This document shows positions 57,101-64,000 of a stretch of 64,000 nt of DNA, in pieces (positions within the stretch are counted from its first letter, which is position 1; the number at the start of each line of letters is the position of its first letter). The position numbers and the translations under genes were made by a program. The DNA is taken from NCBI GenBank assembly GCA_007449985.2, contig VIIQ02000051.1, positions 1 through 64,000 of the forward strand, read 5' to 3'. The notes beneath the pieces are model-generated. The model had not been told where the DNA came from, did no database searches, and worked only from the letters and a program-made list of their open reading frames with translations. Origin of the DNA: Desmodesmus armatus (lineage: Eukaryota > Chlorophyta > Chlorophyceae > Sphaeropleales > Scenedesmaceae).

Positions 57101-57579
57101 GGTCCACCTCCCAGCACAACCACACCACAGGTCCCGAATCCTCTCCGCTGCCTGTGTCTCACCCACTGTTCCGTCCGCTGCCTGTGTCTCGTTCACTGTT
57201 CCGTCCCAACCCTTCTCTCTGGCAGGGCATCCTGTACCCCGGCTGGGCTGACACTCAGCACAACCTATGGCAGCACACGTGGCACGTGGCCCACAAGCTC
57301 TCCTCCAACCTCACGCCGCAGATGCTCAACCCCGCAGCCAACCCCAGCCGGCTACCCCAGCAGCCACAGCAGCAGCAACAGCAGCTTCAGGGTCTCGCAG
57401 GGCTCCCGCAGGGTGTAGGCATACCTGGGCAGCAGCTGCAACCGCAGCTTATGCAGCAGCAGCAGGGGGCGTTGATGCAGCAGCAGCAGCAGCAGCAGGG
57501 GCATCCTGTGGTTGATGCAGCCGGGGTAGAGGGGCAGTTACAGCAGCTACCGCAGGTCACTCAGCAGACAGCACACTGA
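39147..57579 (+). CDS. GBF1: GBF1/GNOM-type ARF guanine-nucleotide exchange factor
   Basis: Activates ARF GTPases for vesicle budding at Golgi/endosomes. Exon ends: 39147-39254, 39343-39418, 39825-39956, 40358-40476, 40796-40898, 41300-41788, 41944-42326, 42561-42693, 43168-43288, 43626-44238, 44513-44740, 46360-46483, 46983-47095, 47544-47655, 48086-48196, 48594-48729, 49284-49448, 49892-50363, 50576-50680, 51105-51226, 51795-51858, 52090-52176, 52334-52396, 52553-52684, 52922-52975, 53430-53519, 54012-54134, 54550-54726, 55789-55953, 56743-56949, 57226-57579; total 5,481 nt, 1,826 aa. The DCB part starts at ITAMRQNAKWAVV; the HUS box is LSCDCRVERSNLFEDL (about 545-560). Sec7 runs about 745-950, from HFNKDYKKGFQFLQ through LPGEAQKIDRIIN (catalytic Glu about 867) to AYILAYSVIMLNTDRHN and VKKKMEELEF. 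HDS motifs such as GLLRLCQRLLP follow, then a Gln-rich tail. The start ATG is the first in frame before a GNOM-like N-terminus. The 41789-41943 intron (Ala-coding region) and the 52396 GC donor (alternative GT after 52360) are the least certain edges. Confidence 0.95.
44655..45140 (+). repeat. Tandem copy of ARF-GEF exon (Sec7 region) in the following intron
   Basis: The end of the exon that finishes at 44740 (VGYFLRTCPGLSKVTIGELL ... FFLK) plus its downstream intron start is repeated about 240 bp later. The copy at 44889-44979 still encodes GYFLRTCPWLSKDTFGELL and FFLK and keeps a GTGGGT donor, but its upstream edge lacks an AG acceptor. Intron text after it (CAGGCAGGCAA, GTTTCACTGTTTTG, GGTGGCCTGGGT, GGACTTGTGGTGGG) is also duplicated near 45065-45140. 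The copy is not needed for the reading frame and looks like an exon fossil. Confidence 0.85.
45227..46180 (+). repeat. Three-copy repeat array in the ARF-GEF Sec7 intron
   Basis: Three diverged units start near 45227, 45705 and 45983. Each has GTGCTTGGGCG-type or ACAAGACCAC-type text, CTTTGCACACTGCACAC-like sequence, a core ending ATGCTACTCGTC and CGCATGCGC, and, in the first two, a GCAGACTTGGAGA block with CCGGCGAGT/CCGACGAGT. Pieces that resemble the next real exon (VLEEFTNTF at 46360) occur as TTCACCAACACGCTGGTGGT (about 45483) and CAGGTGCTGAACGAGTTCACC (about 45679). The array is non-coding but contains copied exon beginnings. Confidence 0.75.
53911..54006 (+). repeat. 16-bp tandem repeat (6 copies) immediately before a splice acceptor
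   Basis: Six 16-bp units, each beginning TGTACTGTA or TGTACTGTC, run up to 54006, four bases before the acceptor AG of the exon at 54012. The array therefore occupies the branch-point and polypyrimidine position of this intron. Confidence 0.9.
55355..55870 (+). repeat. Triplicated ARF-GEF exon start; only the third copy is usable
   Basis: GTGCGCAGC after CACCAG begins three times, at 55464, 55653 and 55789. Copy 1 reads VRSAATATLQAAVVSAEVLD, copy 2 reads VRSTATGTLQTAVVPAEVLG, and copy 3 is the real exon. Copies 1 and 2 hit stop codons soon after (TAG near 55544, TGA near 55743) and have no donor. The intron text before each (ACTTGCCAGT, TTTCAGTGCAGTTTC, CCCAACTG) is duplicated too. The end of the real exon (AAGAGGGAGCTGCCGCAGGT) is also echoed at about 56053. 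Confidence 0.9.
57060..57225 (+). repeat. Partial copy of the last ARF-GEF exon start
   Basis: After a GGCAG acceptor-like site at 57078-57082, the sequence encodes DVLQRGWSTSQHN. This parallels GILYPGWADTQHN of the true last exon at 57226. Between them CCGCTGCCTGTGTCTC and CACTGTTCCGTCC are tandemly repeated. The copy is followed by no donor in a useful frame. Confidence 0.7.
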
Positions 57580-58945
57580 GCAGTAGCATCAGCAGCACCT
57601 GCCGCGTAGGGGTTCAAATGTGTGAGGTTCTGTAGCAGGGTAGGTCTTTCACAGGATTGCATGCTGTGGCTTCTTCCCAGTAGGCTGCTCGGGAAGTGCA
57701 GAGTGTAGGCAAGGGCCGGAAGATACACCTTTTTGCGCTTCTGAGGCCTGTCATTCTGAGTACGGCTCAGCTGCAGCTTTGTACCCCCCCGTGTTTTTAA
57801 GGGTTCGACAAGTTGTAGCCGTGCGCAGTAGGCGCACCAGGCTGTGTGATCGTGCTACTTTGATGATCCAGTCACTGAGCTGGACCAAGGGTGTTGCAAT
57901 GAGCGTCCTGTCTGCTTCAGTGACCATTTCATCATGCCTGGCAAGGCTTTCTCATCTATACCAACGTAAACAACAACACCCTTCTCATCACAAACACACG
58001 CTTGCTTTCACAGGGATATATCTGCAACACACACACCCCATACTGCCTGCACTTCACATGTGTTGACACTGGCTGACATCCTGACACCGAGCATGAATTC
58101 ATCGAAGTTGACTAGGACAGAGGCCCTAGGTTCCCCCGGCCATCACTGACATGAAACACTACGTCGCCCACAAAAGAGTAGAAGTATGTCATACGCGCCC
58201 CTACTGGCAACAACAAGGTCAGCAGGTCACCTCCACGTGCATACAAAGCTGAAACCACAGCCAATCTGTGGCGCCCGTTTTGACACTGCAGAGCCGCATC
58301 AGCTCTGCTGCAAGCTCAAATATTGCAGCACAGCAATGTAATCAGCTGAAGAGATGATGGTGTGCTGTGCTGTGCTGTATCTGGTCTGTGCCAGATAGCA
58401 GTCGCCTCAGCGACCTGATTGGACCACATGCCATGATGGTGCATTGGCTGGTGTGACTTTTGCGGCATTTCAAGCTGAAGGCAGATATTGCGTGAAGGTG
58501 CAGTGTGGCTGCGGTTCAGCCATGAACCAACGGACAGCAGAGCACCTAAATAATTTGTCCGGAGATGACTTCAAGGGTCCTACCAGACTTGTCAGTATAT
58601 GCTGACAAGTTGCGTAATGCAGGTGCTGGTGAGCACGCCCCGGGGGGGGGGGGGGGCTCACACTTGATGAACATTGGACTGTTTCTGCATGTCCTACGCC
58701 GCTGATTGCAGCCATGGCAGTTACGTTATCAGCTGTTGCAGAACGTGGGTGCTCACATGCATCTTTGCACTATCTGTAATCTCTTGGGCTCAGTTGCACT
58801 CAGCTCCCGACGCCGCGCAGGGCGCAAAGGTTTTGTTTGGGCCGCATGCTGGTGTATAAAGCGCACATCGCCGTATCAGCACAGTATTGTCTTTGCTCCA
58901 TCAGACATCGCTGCTGAAGAAAGTCCCTTCAACACAACCGACAAG
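57580..58945. other. Intergenic: ARF-GEF 3' flank and secreted-protein promoter
   Basis: No supported gene. The first few hundred bases are the probable 3' UTR of the ARF-GEF gene. A G15 run lies at 58642-58656. The rightmost part contains the TATA box and 5' UTR of the next gene. Confidence 0.5.
58855..58860 (+). promoter_or_regulatory. TATA box of the secreted-protein gene
   Basis: TATAAA in the context GGTGTATAAAGCGC, 91 bp upstream of the ATG at 58946. That leaves a short 5' UTR of about 60 bases, a usual spacing for an algal core promoter. Confidence 0.6.
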
Positions 58946-59712
58946 ATGGCTCGACTACTCGCAGTGCTGCTGTTGGCAACTCTCGCGGTCGCGACTCTCG
59001 GCGTGCAACCCGCCAGCACGGCAAACCATCGCAAACTCATGACTGGTGAGCATCTTCACTGATGTCGCAGTCAGACAGCCGTCCCAGCGCTATCCGCGAT
59101 GGTGTGAGGGTGTGTCAGTTGGAGGGTGCAACACAATGCATGTCAGCCATGTGAGCCCTGATTGGCAGGGATTTGTGCTTGCAATCTGACAAACTGCTGA
59201 CCAGGATCGCACACTCGCCTGTTCAATCATGTCTACCACTGTGTCTTGCAGGCGCTGCAGGTAGCCGGAAGCTGGCCCAGGACATTGGCACGGTCACAGT
59301 GCCCTTAGACCAATGCGACAGCGATGCCGCAACATGCCCCTCTGACAAGCCCCTTGGCGCTTGCTGCGACATTGAAGCCAACACCTGCGACCTCATCGAG
59401 CCTGCAACCGCCACTCCAAGGTGCATTGGTGACGCAACGGTCACCAGTGCGTGCTGCCCTTCACCAAGTGGCGACAGCACCACCACCACCACACCGCCCG
59501 CCGATGCAGTGGGTGAGTCACCCACACCCGATGCAGCACAGCAAACCGGCAGTGCAGGAGAGCCCCAAACCCCCGCTGGTCAGACAGATACTTCCTCGAC
59601 CGATGGTGGCGCCACAGACTCTGGAGCTACTGAGTCACCCTCACCCAACCCTGCACAGCAAGCTGACGTGGCAGATGCACCCACTACCACTACTGACCAG
59701 CCCGGCTACTAG
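58946..59712 (+). CDS. Small secreted Cys-rich, Thr/Pro-rich protein
   Basis: Two exons, 58946-59045 and 59252-59712 (GT-AG, phase 1), giving 186 residues. Residues 1-26 are a classic signal peptide (MARLLAVLLLATLAVATLG then an Ala/Ser-rich cleavage region). The mature N-terminal half holds eight cysteines in the order C, C, CC, C, C, CC with spacings of about 6, 8, 6, 10 and 9. The rest is Thr/Ser/Pro/Ala/Gly/Gln-rich with TTTTTPPADA and ATESPSPNPA, typical of O-glycosylated, wall-associated algal proteins. No transmembrane helix or GPI signal is evident. The 8-Cys pattern with two CC pairs recalls fungal hydrophobins only loosely; I do not assign it. The ATG context (GACAAGATGGC) is good. 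Confidence 0.88.
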
Positions 59713-60770
59713 AAGCTGTTGCAGTGGTAGCATGATGTCTTTGCATGTCATGCTCCAATCAGGTCGTACTAGTCTGCTTCAAACATATGAGCAATCCTTT
59801 GAGTTGATGTATTGGCACAGGGAAGGAAGTTGTGTGGGCACACCAAGTTGGGGACCCGTTTGTTGGTTGCTGTTGCTGTTGGTGGTGAAACTAGTATGAC
59901 TGTGTGCGTATTGCACTTTCAAGGGGTCTCGCTGTTGACCGCAGTCCTGACAAATACGTAGACTACAGAGTCGTCTTTGAGCAGGGGGCCAGCCCTCTTT
60001 GCAGTGTGGTGTGTTTGCTGGCACGTGGTTGCCCTCGATGCTTTTGGCCCCGTGTTGACCTTTTAAAGCATCAGTGGTAAAAATTGGCACTGACATGGCA
60101 TGTGGCCACCACTGATGGCATGTCAGTGACTTCGGCCTGAACCCACAACCCTAAAAGTTGCAGCTGTGGGATGCTACTATCTCAAATGATGCAGCCAGAT
60201 GACCACAAGTACTGCAGACATCATTGCTCACCCAGGCTTGGATTCATTTACACAATAGATATCTGCTGATTAGGCTGCACAGGCAGTGTCAACAGGTGGT
60301 GCAGTCACGCCTTGCACCAGAGAGCCCGTAAAACTGGTGCAACAGGGGCTGCTGCAGCCATTCAAAGAAGCCAAACACAGCAACGTGCATGGTACCAGAC
60401 ATGGTCATCCTAGGCAGCCAGCAGATCGACAGTCCTTCAGAGACACCACAACTGCAGTAAGGCTCACACAACACCACCAGCAGATCAGCAGCAACGCACT
60501 TGGCGACCTAGCTGCTGCAGTGTATCAAGAGCTGGAGAAGCAGCACCACACATCCCAAATGCGAACCAGCCGACAGGCCGGCATGATACACAAACCCAAC
60601 TCCAACACAACAGCCGCTGACAACCACAGCAAGGCCCCCATTAATGTGGTATTGACTGACATGCAGCAGGACTGCTGCTGTTGCAACCACTTCAGCCAAA
60701 CCCCACCTCCTCAATGCTGACAGCTGCACAAACACCCGTAGGCTTAACATACATATGCCACTGTTCACCC
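59713..60770. other. Intergenic between the secreted-protein gene and the LINE fragment
   Basis: The left part is probably the 3' UTR. A perfect 10-bp inverted repeat (CACTGACATG and CATGTCAGTG) lies at 60088-60128. From about 60250 the plus strand becomes A/C-rich, like the LINE sense strand. An open frame at 60286-60720 has no recognised domain and may be a decayed upstream part of the element. Confidence 0.5.
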
Positions 60771-60922
60771 TGCAAGCTACAGTAATGGCCAGAACAACCT
60801 GCTGAAGTGTGCTGACTATGTAGATACAGACAGGATCCTGTGGTTGTGTCCACAAACCAACAAGGAATGAGGGGCAACACACAGACCGCGAAAAACAGTG
60901 CACACCCTACAGTCAGACTTCC

Positions 60923-62200
60923 ATGTATCAGATCCACAGAATGATCACCCACCCGCAAGATATGGAAGAACACAGACACCACAGTCTGCTAACAGACATA
61001 GTACACAGGCTGCGCACCTCTCAGGCAACACTGCACCTCTGGAAAGTTACTAGCCACACAGGAGTATATGGAAACGACATGGCAGACTACTTGGCCGTGG
61101 AGGTGGCCACAGAACGACAGGCACCCACAACCACAGAATGTGTGCAGAGCAATGAAAGGGAAACCTACTACTGGCCCTACTCAATTGAGGAAGTTACAAC
61201 ACAAACAGGCACTAGGAGGGAACACACGCCCTTGGCCAACTTGGCAGAGACCCTCAAGCACACTGCCAAACTCAAGTGCGCACTTGGAGAAGCCAACACT
61301 ACAGGGGTGTACTTCAAAGCTTGGGAAGACCAGGACAAACACATCAACCACAAATACAGTCACCTCTTCATGCGAAGTGCCGCAATCAAACACAGAAGAC
61401 GGAAGCTGATTCTACAATACAGATGGGGCCTGCTCCCAACCAACAAGCTGCTGAGCCGCTATAAAGTAATAAATAATAACAACTGCCCCCTGTGCAACCA
61501 ACCTGATGGGGGGCACCACGCGCTCAGCGCATGCCCAAGACTGTCCGGGGCAGTCACAAAACGGCACAATGACGCGGGGTCCCTGATTATCCAAGCAGTG
61601 CACAACGGAAACAGAGGTGCAGAACTGGTGATGAGCGACGTCGGCCTGAGCCGTAGATGTGCCATCATGAAAGGGAAAGGAAGAATTCCGCTCGGTGTCT
61701 TGCCAGAAAGTATGCCGGACGGCCTCAAACGAAGAATCCGACAGCGCTGCAAACCCGACGCGCTAATGGTACTTACGGAACAACACATCACACACTACGA
61801 GCTCATTGAGATTAAATACTGTAGAGACACGGACCCTACGCACCAAGAGAACAGGGCCGACCGCCAGCACGACCGTCTGATGAAATCGATCAAAATCTTC
61901 GACCCCAGCGCAGAGGTGAAACTGACAAACATCTTACTGGGAGTATCTGGATGTATTTATAAGAAAACAGAAGAGCACCTGAAGGACTTGGGAATACAGG
62001 GTACAGCACTGTCACAGCTGCTGAAGAAACTCCACCACCTGGCAGGTAAACATGTAGAGGAAATCTGGAACACGAGACATGCCGCCATACAGAACGCAAG
62101 GTACTACGCAAAATCAAGCTGGAGCAAGAGGAAAAGAGAACTGCATGGCCAACCACTGCCTGACCACAGGAAACGAAAGAAGCTGAAGCAGCAATTTTGA
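60923..62200 (+). CDS. LINE polyprotein C-terminus: RNase H end, CCHC zinc finger, restriction-like endonuclease
   Basis: 425 codons. Residues about 40-60 (KVTSHTGVYGNDMADYLA) are the terminal RNase H1 motif, with the conserved His, Gly, Asn and Asp. At about 190 lies CPLCNQPDGGHHALSAC, a C-x2-C-x7-H-x4-C finger of the type that precedes restriction-like endonucleases in LINEs. At about 275-300, KPDALMV followed by YELIEIKYC gives the PD-(D/E)xK pattern (KPD, 13 residues, then E with ExK). The C-terminus is basic (KRKKLKQQF). RNase H followed by this endonuclease is the order described for Dualen/RandI elements of green algae. The frame starts inside RNase H; the Asp expected just upstream (the usual TDS motif) reads as Tyr (PYS), so RNase H is probably dead. 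Confidence 0.88.
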   Translation: MYQIHRMITHPQDMEEHRHHSLLTDIVHRLRTSQATLHLWKVTSHTGVYGNDMADYLAVEVATERQAPTTTECVQSNERETYYWPYSIEEVTTQTGTRREHTPLANLAETLKHTAKLKCALGEANTTGVYFKAWEDQDKHINHKYSHLFMRSAAIKHRRRKLILQYRWGLLPTNKLLSRYKVINNNNCPLCNQPDGGHHALSACPRLSGAVTKRHNDAGSLIIQAVHNGNRGAELVMSDVGLSRRCAIMKGKGRIPLGVLPESMPDGLKRRIRQRCKPDALMVLTEQHITHYELIEIKYCRDTDPTHQENRADRQHDRLMKSIKIFDPSAEVKLTNILLGVSGCIYKKTEEHLKDLGIQGTALSQLLKKLHHLAGKHVEEIWNTRHAAIQNARYYAKSSWSKRKRELHGQPLPDHRKRKKLKQQF

Positions 62201-62309
62201 TCCCTAGGGTGTATAGGCACCTGGGGTTACGGTGGGGACGTGGCGACCACTATGAGGTCACACACGGCCCCTTCCTCAACTAACGCTAAATGCCTGGCAT
62301 TTTAGCGTC

Positions 62310-62325
62310 ATCTCTCTCTCTCTCT
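62310..62325. repeat. (CT)n microsatellite at the LINE 3' end
   Basis: TCTCTCTCTCTCTC directly follows TTTTAGCGTCA, about 110 bp after the LINE stop codon. Simple repeats at this position are common 3' termini of non-LTR elements; that it marks the end of this one is inference. Confidence 0.7.
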
Positions 62326-62666
62326 GCACACCCTGTCGCAGCAGCAGAGGCAATTGCTTGCAAGCACTGTACAGAAATATGAGAGCAGGGGTTTTGCGCA
62401 CAAAAACCTGCATTGTGAATGATATGCTGTCAGCAAACTCATTTCTGAAAAACACACGCGTTTCCCCAGTCCAAGATCAACCACAGGTACACAGCAACCA
62501 AAGTCTGCAAACAAACTGGCCGCTTGCTGCCGCCATAACCATGCCAAAACCCAGGTTTCTGTCAATGGTTGCTGGACCCTGTAGGCAGCCTGCAACATGC
62601 AAACCCCTGTCCGGGAACCGATTGTGTTTTGCAACCCACACAATAAACATGCTGTGGCAAGTAACC

Positions 62667-64000
62667 CTACTGCTGCCATTGAGCCCGTGCCTGGCTGCGC
62701 AGCGTTCGTGCCTTTGGCGCTGCTGCTGCTGCTGCTGCTGGCGGTGCTGCTGCAATCGGGGCTGCAGCAGCAGCAGCCGCAGCAGCAGCCACAGCAGCCG
62801 CTGCTGTCTGCCTTACCCTCCAGGACCTGCGGGGCCTTGCTGTCTGTTGTAGCTGACCACCACCCAGTAGGCTGCCACCATCACCACTGCTGGCACCAGC
62901 AGCCGAGGCTGCTACTGCTGCTGCTGCTGCTGCTGCCGGCCCTGCTGTAGTACATGGCACAAAGGCTGCTGCTGCTGCTGCCGCCACCACAGTTGCTGGC
63001 AGGGCTGCTGCTGCAGCAGCCGCGGTTGCCTGCCTCGTCCTGATAGAAATGTGCCGTGTCACTGCCTGCCGGCCAGCAGCAGCACCACCGCTACCGCCAG
63101 CAGCTGCTGCTGGCCCTGCTACAGCTGCTGCTGCCGACCTTTCTGCAGCCTTGTACTGGGCCAGCAGCACCCTCGCCCCACTTGCAACAGCTGCTACATC
63201 CCGCGCCTGCTGCGACAGCTGCGCATGTGCTGCATCTGCAGCAGCAGTGTCCCCTCCCCAGCCCTTGAGTACCGCCAAACTGGCTGCGCCCCGATCCAAC
63301 CGACTGGCGACATCGGGGTGGTTGAGAACTGACGCAACTGCTGCGCCAGGCGTAAAATCAGAAGGGTGCTGCTGCTCCAGCGGCGGCGGCGGCTGGCTGT
63401 GGATATGCAGCTGCAGCAGTGCGCTGATGTCATATGCAGGGCCGTGTGGGTGTCCCACAGCATGACACAGCATGTGGCATGCCGCGGGCTGCGACAGGCC
63501 ACCCTGCAACTTTGCCAGCAGCAGCCGGACAACGGCTGTGTGCCGACCTGCCACAGCGTATGCCATAACGTCATGGTGATCGAGTGCGCCAAGCACACGG
63601 CTGCTGTGCGCTCCTGCAGTCATCAAGACCTCTACTGCTGCTGTGGACCCCACCCCAGCTGCCATGGCTAGCAGGCTCACTCCCCAGATGCCGCTCGGAG
63701 CGTTGGGGCAGGCACCAGCGCTCAGCAGCAGCTGAAGCATGGGTACGTTCCCCGCCTGCACTGCATGCACCAGTGGCACGAAGCCGAAGGGAGCAGCGTT
63801 GGGGTTTGCACCGTGCTGGAGCAGCAGCTGTGCGACCGGAACCGCTGCATCTGCTGTCTGTCCCGCTGCTAGGTGCAGTGGGGTGGCGCCACCGAAGGTG
63901 GCTATGTTGATGTCTGCGCCATGTGCGATCAGCATCTCTGCGATGAGCGCGAGCCGCTGCATCTGCTCTTCCTTGCTGACTGTGGTGGTGCCTGGGTTTA
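62667..64000 (-). CDS. Ankyrin-repeat protein, 5' end beyond the window
   Basis: The open frame enters from the window edge (minus strand) and ends at 62667. The first roughly 150 visible residues hold four to five ankyrin repeats: LIAHGADIN, GGATPLHLAAG ... LLLQHGANPNAAPFG, PLVHAVQAGN ... LLLSAGACPN, LLAMAAG ... LMTAGAH and MAYAVAGRH ... VRLLLAKL. After that the sequence is Ala-rich (many runs of 5-11 Ala) with a basic end (PKARTLRSQARAQWQQ). Ankyrin arrays bind protein partners; the partner cannot be told. No intron is needed within the visible part, although one could lie in the poly-Ala region. The plus-strand CTG frames over it are shadows. Confidence 0.8.
   Translation of the reverse strand, partial: NPGTTTVSKEEQMQRLALIAEMLIAHGADINIATFGGATPLHLAAGQTADAAVPVAQLLLQHGANPNAAPFGFVPLVHAVQAGNVPMLQLLLSAGACPNAPSGIWGVSLLAMAAGVGSTAAVEVLMTAGAHSSRVLGALDHHDVMAYAVAGRHTAVVRLLLAKLQGGLSQPAACHMLCHAVGHPHGPAYDISALLQLHIHSQPPPPLEQQHPSDFTPGAAVASVLNHPDVASRLDRGAASLAVLKGWGGDTAAADAAHAQLSQQARDVAAVASGARVLLAQYKAAERSAAAAVAGPAAAAGGSGGAAAGRQAVTRHISIRTRQATAAAAAAALPATVVAAAAAAAFVPCTTAGPAAAAAAAVAASAAGASSGDGGSLLGGGQLQQTARPRRSWRVRQTAAAAVAAAAAAAAAAPIAAAPPAAAAAAAPKARTLRSQARAQWQQ

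Larger units (their letters stand above)
60770..62330 (+). mobile_element. 5'-truncated LINE (non-LTR retrotransposon) 3' fragment, Dualen/RandI-like
   Basis: A 3' segment with the C-terminal protein domains of a LINE followed by a short 3' UTR, ending around a CT microsatellite at 62310-62325. Upstream the frame is broken by stops (for example TAG near 60827) and no reverse transcriptase is visible, so the copy is truncated or decayed on the left; the left edge is uncertain. Base use (A/C-rich, many AAC, CAC and AAA codons) differs sharply from the CAG/CTG-rich host exons. Confidence 0.85.

Noticed and set aside
58946..59712. Hydrophobin assignment for the secreted protein
   Set aside because: The cysteine order is different and the tail is atypical; only a loose resemblance.
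60286..60720. 144-codon open frame upstream of the LINE
   Set aside because: Could be a decayed LINE part, but no reverse transcriptase or RNase H motif is visible, so it is not called as a gene.

Overview
This is a nuclear window from a eukaryote, most likely a chlorophyte green alga of the Chlorophyceae (Scenedesmus/Chlamydomonas-like). The evidence is two SBP-box transcription factors (a family restricted to plants and green algae), a GNOM/GBF1-type ARF-GEF, genes with many short GT-AG introns, heavy CAG/CTG (Gln/Ala/Leu) low complexity in exons, and the 3' part of a LINE with RNase H and a restriction-like endonuclease, an arrangement known from algal Dualen/RandI elements. Nothing bacterial, viral, CRISPR-like or rRNA-like was seen. 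Exon edges were placed by hand from splice motifs and reading-frame continuity.

Layout. 1-5201: no confident gene; minisatellite and short tandem repeats. 5202-7843 (-): SBP-box gene 1, five exons. 7844-9792: intergenic. 9793-25984 (-): one 22-exon gene for a giant (about 3,228 residue) Gln/Ala-rich coiled-coil protein; every splice phase agrees and the total is a multiple of three. 25985-31297: long gene-poor stretch with perfect hairpins and, next to SBP gene 2, a tandem duplication of about 650 bp that includes that gene's 3' end. 31298-33694 (-): SBP-box gene 2. 33695-35426: intergenic. 35427-38417 (-): a protein with AT-hook-like repeats, an acidic middle and an RGG/Gln-rich tail, with two frame problems. 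38418-39146: divergent promoter interval. 39147-57579 (+): a large-subfamily ARF-GEF of about 31 exons (about 1,826 aa) with complete DCB, HUS, Sec7 and HDS regions. 58946-59712 (+): small secreted Cys-rich/Thr-Pro-rich protein with a TATA box. About 60.8-62.3 kb (+): LINE 3' fragment. 62667-64000 (-): ankyrin-repeat protein cut by the window end.

The genes do not form an obvious pathway: two regulators, a Golgi/endosome traffic GEF, a structural coiled coil, a chromatin/RNA-binding candidate, a secreted protein and an ankyrin protein. The strongest themes are (i) two SBP paralogs with identical intron positions that have both lost the usual second-zinc-site histidine, and (ii) repeated local tandem duplication of exon-containing segments, seen at the SBP gene 2 3' end and at three or four places in the ARF-GEF gene, where non-functional exon copies sit beside the working exon. 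Introns and downstream flanks are G/T-rich on the transcribed sense strand, so strand composition follows gene direction and switches in the divergent interval near 38.4-39.1 kb.
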